Part shown: positions 26,788 to 35,358 of the stretch, piece by piece
Layout of the letters: the number at the start of each line of letters is the position of its first letter
Position numbering within the stretch: position 1 is the stretch's first letter
NCBI GenBank assembly: GCA_944392945.1
Contig: CALXYJ010000007.1
Coordinates: forward strand, 1-59,705
Origin: an uncultured Clostridia bacterium
Lineage (GTDB): Bacteria > Bacillota > Clostridia > TANB77 > CAG-508
Direction: 5' to 3'
DNA length: 59,705 nucleotides
Translations under genes and position numbers: made by a program
The notes under the pieces: model-generated
Seen by the model: the letters and a program-made list of their open reading frames with translations, nothing else
The model's database searches: none
What the model was told of the DNA's origin: nothing

Positions 26788-27318
26788 ATGACATTATTTG
26801 GAAACAAAGAAAGTGTAAAAGGAAAAAAGAGTTTAGTAATTTATTTTTCAAGAGCAGATGAAAATTATGCTGTTGGATACATTGAAAAAGGAAATACTGA
26901 GGTTATTGCTGAATACATACAAGAATTAACAGGAGCAGATTTATTTAAAGTAGAGCCAGAAAAACCATATTCAAAGAATTATAAAACATGTTGTGATGAA
27001 GCATTAAAAGAGAAAAGAGAAAATGCAAGGCCAGAACTTAAGAAATATTTAGATGATATATCAGATTATGATGTAATATATATTGGATCTCCAATATATT
27101 GGGGAACAATGCCGATGAGTATGTTTACTCAGTTAGAAAAATTAAATTTTACAGGAAAAATAATTAAAGTATTTACTACACATGAAGGTTCAGGTTTAGG
27201 AACAGTAGTAGCAGATGTAAAAAGAATATGCAAGGGTGCAAATGTATTAGATAGTTTATCAATACAAGGAAGCCTTGTACATGAATCAAAAGGAAAAGTA
27301 GAAAATTGGATTAGATAA
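26788..27318 (+). CDS. Flavodoxin
   Basis: A 176-residue flavodoxin-fold protein. VIYFSRADENYAVGY (residues 17-31) corresponds to the FMN phosphate loop region, with an insert before NTEVIAEYIQ. YDVIYIGSPIYWGTMPMSMF near 92 is the 50s/90s isoalloxazine loop. It probably acts as an electron carrier or quinone reductase. It is the last gene of the LysR-acetyltransferase-SDR-flavodoxin cluster. Confidence 0.85.
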   Translation: MTLFGNKESVKGKKSLVIYFSRADENYAVGYIEKGNTEVIAEYIQELTGADLFKVEPEKPYSKNYKTCCDEALKEKRENARPELKKYLDDISDYDVIYIGSPIYWGTMPMSMFTQLEKLNFTGKIIKVFTTHEGSGLGTVVADVKRICKGANVLDSLSIQGSLVHESKGKVENWIR

Positions 27319-27402
27319 TAAAATTGACAAGAATTGTAGAAAACGATATAATTTATATTATGTAACTTAACAAAAGAATTCAAAAAAATGGGAGGATTCA
27401 AA

Positions 27403-28146
27403 ATGGTAATACGGAGAGAAGATATTAAAACTCTAAGTGATGAAAATCACAAAAAAATTGTGGAAGCACTGCTGAGATTACTACAAGTAGAAGAATTTAA
27501 AACATTGGAACTATACAAAATGAGTTCTAACGCTATAGAATATGTCTATATAGAGTATGGACAAATAAAAGTGACTGTGGCATATCCAAGTATTGTTAAC
27601 AATCCAGATTATGAAGATATAAAGTATGAGTATATAAAGTATAATACTAAAAATTTTTCATGCGTTATAAAAGAAGGAAAAATCAGGATTAAGGCATATG
27701 GAATTTGGGGTGATGTAATAAAGCTAACTACAGAAGATCCATTTAGCATGATTAAAAAAATTCCAGATTTCTTAACAGGTCTTAGAAGAAGGAAAAATTT
27801 TCACGGGATAAGACTAATTCCATACATAGAAAAAAAATTAGAAATCAACTTGGCGGAAGTGGATGAATTTTATATGGATAAGTTGCTTCATGTAAAAGCA
27901 GGAAAAATTATTGCAGTAGGAGAGAAGAATGAAGAGTTCTGGGCTTGGAATACGCATGATGAATTTATCTATAATGATAAGAACTATAAAGTAAGATATG
28001 CTAAAAAGCTTCTTGAAAAAGATATCGAAATAAAAATAGTAGGTATTTATGAAGAATTAAAAAGTGTTTCTATTAAGGACATCATGAATAAAGCTTGGAA
28101 AAGAAAGAAATCTTTACAAAAGGCAGCAGATAAGTTAAACAATTAG
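27403..28146 (+). CDS. Protein of unknown function
   Basis: A 247-residue soluble protein, not recognised. ATG 27403 is chosen because GGAGG is at 27391-27395. Codon 4 is CGG (27412-27414); zero-frame reading as Arg keeps the whole ORF open, while a +1 skip there would stop after six codons. Lys-rich C-terminus (NKAWKRKKSLQKAADK). It is followed by a clear terminator, so it is a single-gene unit. Confidence 0.55.
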   Translation: MVIRREDIKTLSDENHKKIVEALLRLLQVEEFKTLELYKMSSNAIEYVYIEYGQIKVTVAYPSIVNNPDYEDIKYEYIKYNTKNFSCVIKEGKIRIKAYGIWGDVIKLTTEDPFSMIKKIPDFLTGLRRRKNFHGIRLIPYIEKKLEINLAEVDEFYMDKLLHVKAGKIIAVGEKNEEFWAWNTHDEFIYNDKNYKVRYAKKLLEKDIEIKIVGIYEELKSVSIKDIMNKAWKRKKSLQKAADKLNN

Positions 28147-28164
28147 TTTCATCGTTACCAACAG

Positions 28165-28202
28165 AAATAGGCGAGAACATAAAAGGGTTCCGCCTATTTT
28201 TG
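28165..28202 (+). terminator. Terminator between convergent genes
   Basis: AAATAGGCG (28165-28173) pairs with CGCCTATTT (28191-28199), with an inner GAAC/GTTC pairing, followed by TT. Confidence 0.75.
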
Positions 28203-28205
28203 GTA

Positions 28206-28642
28206 TTAGTCATTGTCTTTATTGCAACTGCAGTCAGAATTTTGCATATTATCACAATTCATATAAAATTTCTTTTCAGCAAGTTTATCTTGAACTCCAC
28301 GTAGAGCTTCACCAAATCTTTGGAAGTGAACTATTTCTCTTTGTCTTAAATAACGAAGAGGATCAACTACATCTGGTTCATCACGACATAAGTCAATTAA
28401 TTTTTCATATGTTGCACGAGCTTTTTGTTCGGCAGCTAAATCTTCTTGTAAGTTTGCAATTACATCGCCTTTGCAAGCTAAATATGCAGCCGTAAAAGGT
28501 ACTCCAGCAGCTGATTGTGGATATACATCAACTCCATGGTCTGTATAGTATGCGCTAAGTCCAGCTTTTTCTATTTCTTCGATAGAGGCATTTTTAGTTA
28601 ATTGATGGACTATGCTTCCTACCATTTCTAAATGAGCAAGTT
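28206..28642 (-). CDS. cotJC: CotJC C-terminal part (spore-coat manganese catalase), split by element B
   Basis: The reading frame is open from the element junction: GTEELAHLEMVGSIVHQLTKN, then DVYPQSAAGVPFTAAYLACKGD, AAEQKARATYEKL and REIVHFQRFGEAL. These are the metal-binding helices of Mn-catalase-type CotJC. It ends in a Cys/Asn tail. No start codon belongs to this half; an internal Met is only a coincidental start. The N-terminal half lies at 43535-43728. Joining the halves at 43534/28642 gives 631 nt, which is 209 codons plus stop only after removing one base, the C of CGG at 43543-43545. Confidence 0.88.
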
Positions 28643-28666
28643 CTTCTGTTCCATGATGTTGTCAAT
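28640..28666 (-). other. Att site of element B, cotJC 3'-half side
   Basis: On the minus strand the element arm ATTGACAACATCATGG runs into the core AAGAAC and then cotJC. The crossover dinucleotide (minus GA) is placed at 28643-28642 by symmetry with the other end. Confidence 0.7.
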
Positions 28667-28712
28667 GGCTAAATTACAAAAATTGCTAAATAACCATTGA
28701 CAATAAATAAAG

Positions 28713-30277
28713 CTATATTTTAGGAATTTTTGGATATATATTTAATTCAAAATTTGTAAGGTCTGAATCATGTTTTATGGCTTTTTCGGTTTTTAAATAT
28801 GTAACTTTTGCAAGAATACTTTTTAATAATATATTTTTATCTTCTGCTGTGTCTAATTTATAATATAAGTCAATTACATTTTCTAATTTAGGAATTATTA
28901 ATTTTTTTTCTTCTTGTGCTCTTTTATTATTGTCTAAAAGAGAAGAGAATTCTTTTGATTTTTCTTCTAATTTTTTTATAGTTTCTTTTATAGCTTTAGA
29001 ACGAATAATAAATTCATCACTACTATAAATTCCATTTTCTAAAAAATCATAAAGTTTATTTAGTTTTTCATTTTCTTTTTTTATTTCTTTTTCTATAGAT
29101 AAAGCAGAAGTTTTTAATAGTTTAATATTATCATCTACACTGGTATCATCTATATTATAATTTAGTTTATAGTTTGCAAGCCAAATTTTTAATGCTTCTA
29201 TTAATTTATCTTCTACAATGTAAAGTTTTGAACTAATATTAGTACATTCAATATTAGGACACATTAATGTAGCAGGTAAGCCTTTCTTATTATATGGCCT
29301 TCGTTGCATTGGCTTTCCGCATTTTTCACAAAAGACAATACCGTGTAAGTGGATTTTTAATAGTGTCATTGTGTACGACTTTTGGTGGATTTTGTTTTCG
29401 TTTTTCTTGGACTATGTTCCAAGTATTAATGTCGATAATAGGTTCATGTAGTCCATCATAAATTAAGTAGTTAGGGTTACGAGGTCTACTTTTAATAATG
29501 CGACCATTTTTAGTTTTCTTTATTTCTTTTCTTCTATTCCAAACGACTTTTCCTATATATGTAGGATTAGCCAAAATATCTTTCACAGAAGCAATACTCC
29601 ATTTCTTGGCAATTCTTGGTTTTAAATTCATATCATTTAATTTTCTTGTTACATAACATATAGAGTTACTTTCTAATGCATATAATCTAAAAATTTCTTT
29701 AACAATAAATGCTTCATTTTCATTTATTTTTAAATAATAGCCCTTTTTATCAGTTAATTTTTCTTTTTTATATCCGAAATGGGGGAATATTTCCAACATA
29801 TTTTCCTTCTGCTACAGATAATTCGCGACCTCTTTGTAAACGTCTATTAATAGTTTTATATTCGCGTCTTGACATAAATAAACCAAACTCAAAATATTCT
29901 TCATCAAACTCATTGTCAGGATTGTATGTCTTTACAGGAGTAATGATTTGAGTATGAGAATATTTAAATGCTTTTGCAACTCTACCTTGGTCTGAAGTGT
30001 CTCCACGTGCAAGCCTTTCTACTTCGACAACTAATATACCAGTCCACATTTCATTTTCGACATCTCTTAATAGTTTTTGCATTTCCCTACGTTCACTGAT
30101 TGTTTCGCCACTTACTACTTCACGATATATTTTACTAATAGTTAGTCCTCTTTTATCGGCTAAATTCGTTAATATTTTTTCATGTCTTGCTAAAGTTTCT
30201 CCTTCGCCATATTTTTCAGCTTCTATATCTTCTCTTGATTTACGTAAATAAATTGCATATGTGCCATTAGTTTGCAC
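28713..30277 (-). CDS. Large serine recombinase of element B, with two CGG +1 sites
   Basis: The N-terminal resolvase domain contains YLRKSRED with the catalytic Ser (about residue 14) and VERLARGDTSDQGR near 90. The zero frame stops at 29768 after CCA TTT CGG ATA TAA. Skipping C at 29776 restores PFGYKKEKLTDKKGYYL. The second frame stops at 29326 after CTT ACA CGG TAT TGT. Skipping C at 29343 restores PLTGIVFCEKCGKPM, the recombinase zinc ribbon (CEKC...CPNIEC). A long coiled coil follows. With both skips the protein is 520 residues, the family length. The gene ends 70 bases from the att core, and it presumably catalyses excision of element B. Confidence 0.82.
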
Positions 30278-30359
30278 ATTTCCTCCTTTCCTAGCAATTT
30301 AAATAATTCAGCTAAATAAATTATATTTAAACTATGAAAAAATTACAATATATAAAATG

Positions 30360-30506
30360 CTATTTGATAGATATTTTTTTTAGTAAGTGAACAAAAACTG
30401 TATTTATATATTTCTTTTGAGAATTAATATCAGTAGCGATATAATCGTTATGAATTTTTACTTTTGTGTTTGATAAATCATAATTTTCTAATACTATAAT
30501 AATCAC
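30360..30506 (-). CDS. Small basic protein of unknown function
   Basis: A 48-residue ORF starting at GTG 30506 (ENYDLSNTKVKIHNDYIATD, then QKKYINTVFVHLLKK). The pattern looks coding, but the ribosome site is weak (AATGAG). It lies upstream of the recombinase on the same strand. Confidence 0.4.
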   Translation of the reverse strand: MIIIVLENYDLSNTKVKIHNDYIATDINSQKKYINTVFVHLLKKISIK

Positions 30507-30558
30507 CTCATTAAAAACTATTAAAGAAGAGATTTAAAAATACCATAAATTTTTTATT

Positions 30559-30828
30559 TTAACGTTCATAATCGTTACGAGTAAATTGGGTATTTTTTCC
30601 TAAACATAGTCCATCTAAAAATATGTCTGCTTCATTCCAAGTCTTAAAGCAATTTTTTGAGTCTATAGAATACCAGTCTTTATCCTTTATATCTTTATCA
30701 ATTAAAGCTATAGCTTTGTTATATGTATAAACGTTAGAAATATTTAGTAATATTAATTGTTTGTCAGTATCAGAAAGCATATATTTATTAAGTCCCAGTA
30801 TTCTTTTTTGTAGTTCCTTTTTTGTCAT
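30559..30828 (-). CDS. Small protein of unknown function
   Basis: An 89-residue protein (MTKKELQKRILGLNKYMLSD), not recognised. ATG 30828 is preferred because GGAGATG lies about 6 bases upstream; an alternative ATG is 15 bases earlier. It overlaps the end of the next upstream gene by 41 bases, typical of phage-like element operons. Confidence 0.55.
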   Translation of the reverse strand: MTKKELQKRILGLNKYMLSDTDKQLILLNISNVYTYNKAIALIDKDIKDKDWYSIDSKNCFKTWNEADIFLDGLCLGKNTQFTRNDYER

Positions 30829-31366
30829 TATTATCATCTCCATTATTTTTTAAAACTGTTGCTAAAGCTAATTGGATATTAATTAGCATACTTATTAGTG
30901 ATTTATAAAAAGGAGGGGAGTCATTATATTGGTTACTTCTAACGCCTCTTTCATATATAAATGGAAAATTTGATTTTTTTTGTTGAGAATTTATTTTTAT
31001 AATTTTAGCTGATTTACTAGTTAAATCTTTTGAAAACCATATAATATCTTCTTGCGAAATACTTTGAAATTCACGAGATTTTTTATCAATGTTAACTACG
31101 ACTAAATCTCCTATAATTCGACGAAGTGGAAGAAAAATATTTGGGCGCATAGGAAGTTTAGACTTATTACTATGACAAATAATAAATAGTTTCTCGTATG
31201 GAACAATATCAAGTTTTTTTTGTATAATTGCTTTTTTTAATTTATAGATGTTATTAATAATTTTGACTTTTGGAGTTTGTCCAACTTTTTTGTATAAAAC
31301 TCTAATTGAATTTGTATTTTGAGTTTTGGGAATAATATTTTTCTTTTTCAAAACTAAACACCTCAT
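30788..31366 (-). CDS. Phage-like protein of unknown function
   Basis: A 192-residue basic protein with an Asn/Asp/Lys-rich tail. GDLVVVNIDKKSREFQSISQ near residue 85 is the only distinctive segment. A TTG start 15 bases inside, behind GAGGTG, is an alternative. It overlaps the following gene's stop by ATGA-type coupling. No family recognised with confidence. Confidence 0.5.
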   Translation of the reverse strand: MRCLVLKKKNIIPKTQNTNSIRVLYKKVGQTPKVKIINNIYKLKKAIIQKKLDIVPYEKLFIICHSNKSKLPMRPNIFLPLRRIIGDLVVVNIDKKSREFQSISQEDIIWFSKDLTSKSAKIIKINSQQKKSNFPFIYERGVRSNQYNDSPPFYKSLISMLINIQLALATVLKNNGDDNNDKKGTTKKNTGT

Positions 31367-31689
31367 TATCTTTCTTCTTCGTCAATATGCTGTTTTCCTT
31401 TATGTGATAGAGAACGTTTATAATCTTCTTTTGTATATTTTAAGCCAAATTCATTATAATAAGCTCTAATAATTTCATATGAAAGCCCATGTCTTTTGTT
31501 GTTTTTTCTTGGATATACTTTTGGTCTAGCAGCGTTATATCCCATACAATCTAACATCTCTTGAAAATCTGCTAATAATTTAGCCTCACAGTAATATTTA
31601 GTGGTTACCTTATAGAATAAATCATAGATATGACCAACTGGTTTTTTTGATACTTCATTAGAAACAGAAAAATCAATTTCTTCGTCCAT
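31366..31689 (-). CDS. Protein of unknown function
   Basis: A 107-residue protein starting MDEEIDFSVSNEV. The start at ATG 31689 follows AAGGAGC. RHGLSYEIIRAYYNEFGLKY near the centre suggests a small helical fold. Part of the element B minus-strand operon between a sigma-like gene and the gene at 30788. Confidence 0.5.
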   Translation of the reverse strand: MDEEIDFSVSNEVSKKPVGHIYDLFYKVTTKYYCEAKLLADFQEMLDCMGYNAARPKVYPRKNNKRHGLSYEIIRAYYNEFGLKYTKEDYKRSLSHKGKQHIDEEER

Positions 31690-31706
31690 AATTTTAGCTC
31701 CTTTCA

Positions 31707-32063
31707 TTATTTTTTTAAGTTATTAGCTTTGTACAATGTTTGTAAGTTGTATTTAAAATGTCTTATTCCTTTTTCTCTTAAAGAGATAACTTTTTTCTTT
31801 TGCATTTTTAATCTTCTACAAATGTCAATTAATTTACAGTTTTCAACATATGTAAGATATAATACCTTTCGTTCCATCAAAGGTACAATTTTCATTGCTA
31901 GATAATATAATTCGTTAGAAAATATATTTTCTAAATGATTTATATTAACATCTGAATTATCTATATCTTGAATTGATTTTTTATAATAGTTTTCTGAAAT
32001 TATCTTTTGAATGTACTCATTAGGGAAGAGTATATATTTATTTGATTTTCTTTTATCTTTCAT
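31707..32063 (-). CDS. Sigma-70 region-4-like DNA-binding protein
   Basis: A 118-residue protein. MERKVLYLTYVENCKLIDIC followed by RRLKMQKKKVISLREKGIRH (about residues 62-101) resembles a sigma region 4 helix-turn-helix without a clear region 2, as in phage ArpU or RinA-like late regulators. It is the first gene of the minus-strand element operon, behind AAGGAG, and may drive element gene expression. Confidence 0.55.
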   Translation of the reverse strand: MKDKRKSNKYILFPNEYIQKIISENYYKKSIQDIDNSDVNINHLENIFSNELYYLAMKIVPLMERKVLYLTYVENCKLIDICRRLKMQKKKVISLREKGIRHFKYNLQTLYKANNLKK

Positions 32064-32292
32064 AGTGAAACTCCTTAAATATATTAGACTTTCGAAAGTC
32101 TTTTAGTTCGAACTGAAATAATAATAGACTATAAAATAGAACAATTGATATAAAACCGTGATAAAATCAGGTAAATTGAGATTAATTGATATAAAACGAA
32201 ATAAACCGTTTTAAAAGATATATCATGATCTTTAAAACGGTTTATTTTTCTAACTTTTAAATATATATTAAAAAAATCTACGATAAATGGTA
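32064..32292. promoter_or_regulatory. Regulatory region with palindrome, direct repeats and terminator
   Basis: A perfect 16-bp palindrome AGACTTTCGAAAGTCT is at 32086-32101. The 14-base repeat AATTGATATAAAAC occurs at 32143 and 32184, 41 bases apart, which may be regulator sites. A strong hairpin (AAACCGTTTTAAA near 32203 with TTTAAAACGGTTT near 32231, then ATTTTT) terminates transcription between the XRE gene and the sigma-like gene. Confidence 0.55.
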
Positions 32293-33009
32293 TTAGTATT
32301 CAAAATCTTCTTTATTTTCCATTTCAATATACCAAATATTTATATTTTCCATCTTGATAAATTCTTTATCTTGAATTTTTAAATATGCTAGCATTTCATC
32401 TGTAAAATCTAAATTATTCTTTGAAACTAAACATTTTCTAGCGCTAGTATTATACTTGGTATCTGTACAATAAAAAGCGCCTTTCATCAAATTATCAATA
32501 CCATTAGAAATGTTTAAATTTATTTGAGAACATTCTAAACGCATACTTGTTGGTTTATAATTGTTAAATCTGAAGAATGCCATAAAATTGTCGGATTGCA
32601 AATAACCTTCTAAATAAATTTTTTTAGTTCTGCAATCAGCTAGTTCGATTTTACAGTAATCAGATTTTTCTATAAGATTTATTACAAACTTACATTTATC
32701 ATATTTATTTAATGTAGGGTAATAGCCAATATAATAGACATATAAGGTATTAGTATTAAAAGGATTGATACTTTCTTTTTTACTAATAACTTTATCAAAA
32801 CTGTTAAATAATTGATATTCTTCAATGCCTAATTCATTACATAGTAAATATATTTCTTCTGCATTAGGTAGAAGAGTACCCTTTTCAAATCTACCAATAG
32901 TTGTTGCACTTTTTTTAATAACTCTTCCTAGATTTTCTTGGCTTCTTCCAATTTGTTTTCTAAATGCCTGTAATCTCCTGCCAAATTCTTTTCTATCAAA
33001 CTCCGGCAT
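32293..33009 (-). CDS. XRE-family transcriptional regulator
   Basis: A 238-residue protein. The N-terminal helix-turn-helix is FGRRLQAFRKQIGRSQENLG followed by RVIKKSATTIGRFEKGTLLP (about residues 8-47). The C-terminal 160 residues form an uncharacterised sensing or dimerisation domain. It likely represses the element B lysogeny-type switch. A promoter with a dyad faces the other way at 33090, giving a divergent control region. Confidence 0.8.
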   Translation of the reverse strand: MPEFDRKEFGRRLQAFRKQIGRSQENLGRVIKKSATTIGRFEKGTLLPNAEEIYLLCNELGIEEYQLFNSFDKVISKKESINPFNTNTLYVYYIGYYPTLNKYDKCKFVINLIEKSDYCKIELADCRTKKIYLEGYLQSDNFMAFFRFNNYKPTSMRLECSQINLNISNGIDNLMKGAFYCTDTKYNTSARKCLVSKNNLDFTDEMLAYLKIQDKEFIKMENINIWYIEMENKEDFEY

Positions 33010-33089
33010 AAAATCACTCCTTAAAAAATATCTACAACATTATTATACCAGTTTTTTACAGCTATATCAAGTTATGTTAACCGAAAGGA

Positions 33090-33118
33090 TTGAACTTTAC
33101 ATAAATGTATGATATAAT
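33090..33118 (+). promoter_or_regulatory. Divergent promoter with dyad
   Basis: TTGAAC (33090-33095), 17-base spacer, TATAAT (33113-33118). The spacer contains the dyad TACATAAATGTA, a possible operator for the adjacent XRE repressor. Transcription would produce a leader of about 200 bases before the small ORF at 33326. Confidence 0.65.
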
Positions 33119-33325
33119 TGTTGCAACTTTATAGTAAAAAGAATGGCTTAAAATCTTAATTAATTAATCCATTCCGCAAGCGTAATGCTTGATGTTCAAC
33201 TTAAAACATTCAGGCATTGCAGTTGCTTGGATTTTTTATACATACGAGATTTTAAACATTGTTGTTTTCCCGTTTGTATTATGTTGAATTTTTACTAAAA
33301 GAATTTAAACGAGGGGGAACACGCA

Positions 33326-33439
33326 ATGGAAGAGATGTTTGTTGGCGGGCGGAAGCCCAGGTGGTTAGACCTTTCAGCGTTAAGCCATTCGGCAAATAAA
33401 GGAGGGATTATCCCTCCTGTTTACAGTAATAACGAATAA
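33326..33439 (+). CDS. Possible 37-residue peptide in a structured leader
   Basis: ATG 33326 has a GAGGGGG site about 9 bases upstream and opens 37 codons (MEEMFVGGRKPRWLDL start). Its composition is GC-rich relative to the element and it contains one CGG codon. It ends beside the hairpin AGGAGGG-ATTAT-CCCTCCT (33401-33419). It may instead be a structured RNA. 33119-33325 holds hairpins including CAAGC/GCTTGG with a T run near 33240. Confidence 0.35.
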   Translation: MEEMFVGGRKPRWLDLSALSHSANKGGIIPPVYSNNE

Positions 33440-33450
33440 AAAAGTATAAA

Positions 33451-33497
33451 GTAAAAAACATAGCAAAAAGAAGGAAAAAAGCTATGTTTTTTCTTAC
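33451..33497. repeat. Inverted repeat upstream of the transposase
   Basis: GTAAAAAACATAGC (33451-33464) and GCTATGTTTTTT plus CTTAC (33481-33497) form a hairpin that acts as a terminator and may protect the transposase from read-through. No matching copy was found after the transposase, so it is not shown to be an IS end. Confidence 0.5.
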
Positions 33498-33564
33498 GAA
33501 AAAAATTTTTTCGCACAAATATGATAAAATATAGTTGAAAAAATATACGAAAGAGGTGGTATAT

Positions 33565-34915
33565 ATGAAAAAGGAATTTTCAAGAAATACAACTGAAGTA
33601 TTTACGAAAACAATATTTCACTATGTACCAGAAATACTGAAGTATATAGATGAAATAATAGAACCGAGAAAAAGACATGATTATTCAATGAGATATTTAA
33701 TTATGTCAGAACTGTTAATGTTTTTGAGTGAAGGAAAAGCACAAAGATTTACAGAAACAGCATTTGAAGAAACAAAGTATTTAGAAAATATTAGTAAGAT
33801 AATAGGAGAAAAAATAAAAAAGATACCGGATGCAGAAATATACACGAATGTATTTTCAAGAGTAGAAAAAGAAGAAATAGAGAAATTTCAATATAAAATT
33901 AATTATCAAATGATAAGAAATAAGATATATGAAGATGCAAAAATATTAGGAAAATATAACTTAGTATTAGATGCAACAAGGTTTCAAAAAGCACATTATG
34001 AAATAAGTAAAGAGTGGTTACACGAAACGAAAGAACGGAAAAACGACATGGTACTTGTCAATGTTAGAATTAAAATTAGTAGCAAATAAAATGGCAGTAT
34101 CAATAATGAGTGAAATGATAGATAATAAAGATAAAAGAAAAGAGAATGAAACAGAAGAAGATGTGTTAAGAAAAAGTGCAGAAGAGATCAAACAAGATTG
34201 TGAACTTAACGCATCAAAAAGAATGTTACCAAAGTTTAGGGAAATATATCCGAGATTACCAGTCAGAATAATAGCAGATTCATTGTATCCATCAATAGTA
34301 TTAATAGAATTATGTGAGGAAGAAAATATAGAATATATATTCGTATTAAAAGATAAAAAAATCCCAACGTTGCTAACAGAATTTCTAACACTAGTAAGTC
34401 TGCCTACAGGAAACAGAGAAATAATTGAAACAAAAGAGAAAATAGTATTAACATTATGGGAAAATAATATAGATTACAAAGGAAAGAAAATAAATGTAAT
34501 AAGGCAAATAATAAAAAATAAGGAAACAAAGAAATATAGTAAATGGATGTGGATTACAAACCGAGAAATAACAAGAAAGAATTTATACAAAATAATATAT
34601 TGTGCTAAAGTAAGGGATTATATAGAAAATCAAGGATTTAGAGAACAAAAAATAACAAGTGGAATAGATTTAGAACATGTATATTCAAAAGATATAAAAG
34701 CAATAAAAGTAATATATACCATAATACAAATAACACACTTAATACTGCAAATAATAGAGCATTCAGATATATGTGGAAATTTTAATAAAAAATATGGAAG
34801 CGTAAAAGTATTTCGACGAAAATTCTACGCACACCTAACAGAAAAAGATATAAACATAGAAATAATTCAAATCAAAATCCAAATACGCTTCGACAAATCA
34901 TTAATGATATATTAA
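33565..34915 (+). CDS. DDE transposase interrupted by a CGG +1 site
   Basis: A 449-residue protein when read through. The first part ends LVLDATRFQKAH (first Asp, about residue 134). The zero frame passes CGG (34036-34038) and stops at 34089. Skipping the C at 34036 converts GAA CGG AAA into GAA GGA AAA and joins in-register to KTTWYLSMLELKLVANKMAV. RIIADSLYPS holds the second Asp and YIENQGFREQK the Glu region of IS4-like transposases. Start at ATG 33565 behind GAGGTGG. Terminal inverted repeats were not found. Confidence 0.75.
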
Positions 34916-35114
34916 TGATACATAAGAACGTTGAAAATGTCAAATTTTAAAATATAGCATTATAGGGGATTTGCGGGCTTTTTCAGAAAGAATACAAGCA
35001 CTTAAAACTTTTGATAATACTGCATTGCGAAAAATATACAGAAAATAATCTTTAACAACTTTAATTTTCTAAAAAATTTTTTTATTCGTTACCACTGGAA
35101 TAAAATGGTAATTA
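34916..35114. other. Intergenic region without recognised gene
   Basis: A+T-rich, with no ORF with a ribosome site and no clear terminator; the transposase transcript may run on. The stretch ends at the consensus promoter at 35115. Confidence 0.5.
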
Positions 35115-35143
35115 TTGACATAATTCAGAAATGGTAGTATAAT
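35115..35143 (+). promoter_or_regulatory. Perfect consensus promoter of the tiny-peptide/radical-SAM operon
   Basis: TTGACA (35115-35120), 17-base spacer, TATAAT (35138-35143). The 5' leader of about 110 bases contains the hairpin CTAATTAT/ATAATTAG. Confidence 0.85.
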
Positions 35144-35260
35144 AGTGCAAATTTTATTTGAAAAAACTAATTATATAATGCTTGTCAAAAATAATTAGCA
35201 CTGTATTAGTTACTGATTCGTCAGTATTCTAATAAATAAATCAACAAGGAGGTACAATAT

Positions 35261-35287
35261 AATGGATATTCGTACAGCGGGCAACTA
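35261..35287 (+). CDS. Eight-codon peptide gene (MDIRTAGN), candidate precursor peptide
   Basis: ATG GAT ATT CGT ACA GCG GGC AAC TAA. A near-ideal site AAGGAGG (35245-35251) stands 9 bases upstream, and a perfect promoter and leader precede it. It is followed by a stem-loop and then a radical SAM/SPASM gene with its own site, the layout of many RiPP operons. Length and a C-terminal Asn resemble the microcin C7 heptapeptide MRTGNAN, but no ThiF/MccB adenylating enzyme is present. Alternatively it is an attenuation leader peptide. No family member is known to me. Confidence 0.6.
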
Positions 35288-35311
35288 ATATAGTGTTGCA
35301 AACAACGGACG

Positions 35312-35332
35312 TGGCTGACCTTTTAGGTCAGC
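35312..35332 (+). promoter_or_regulatory. Stem-loop between peptide gene and radical SAM gene
   Basis: GGCTGACC-TTTTA-GGTCAGCC. The stem is strong but lacks a T run, so it more likely stabilises the peptide message or sets the peptide:enzyme ratio than fully terminates. Confidence 0.6.
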
Positions 35333-35358
35333 CATTATTAAAAAACAAGGAGGATTTT

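Noticed and set aside
35261..35287. Standard microcin C cluster
   Set aside because: No ThiF-like adenylating enzyme, exporter or MccF peptidase is present; only peptide size, terminal Asn and a GNAT are shared.
35293..35358. N-terminal extension of the radical SAM protein from TTG 35293
   Set aside because: The stretch contains the stem-loop and the ribosome site for ATG 35359, and its sequence does not resemble family N-termini.
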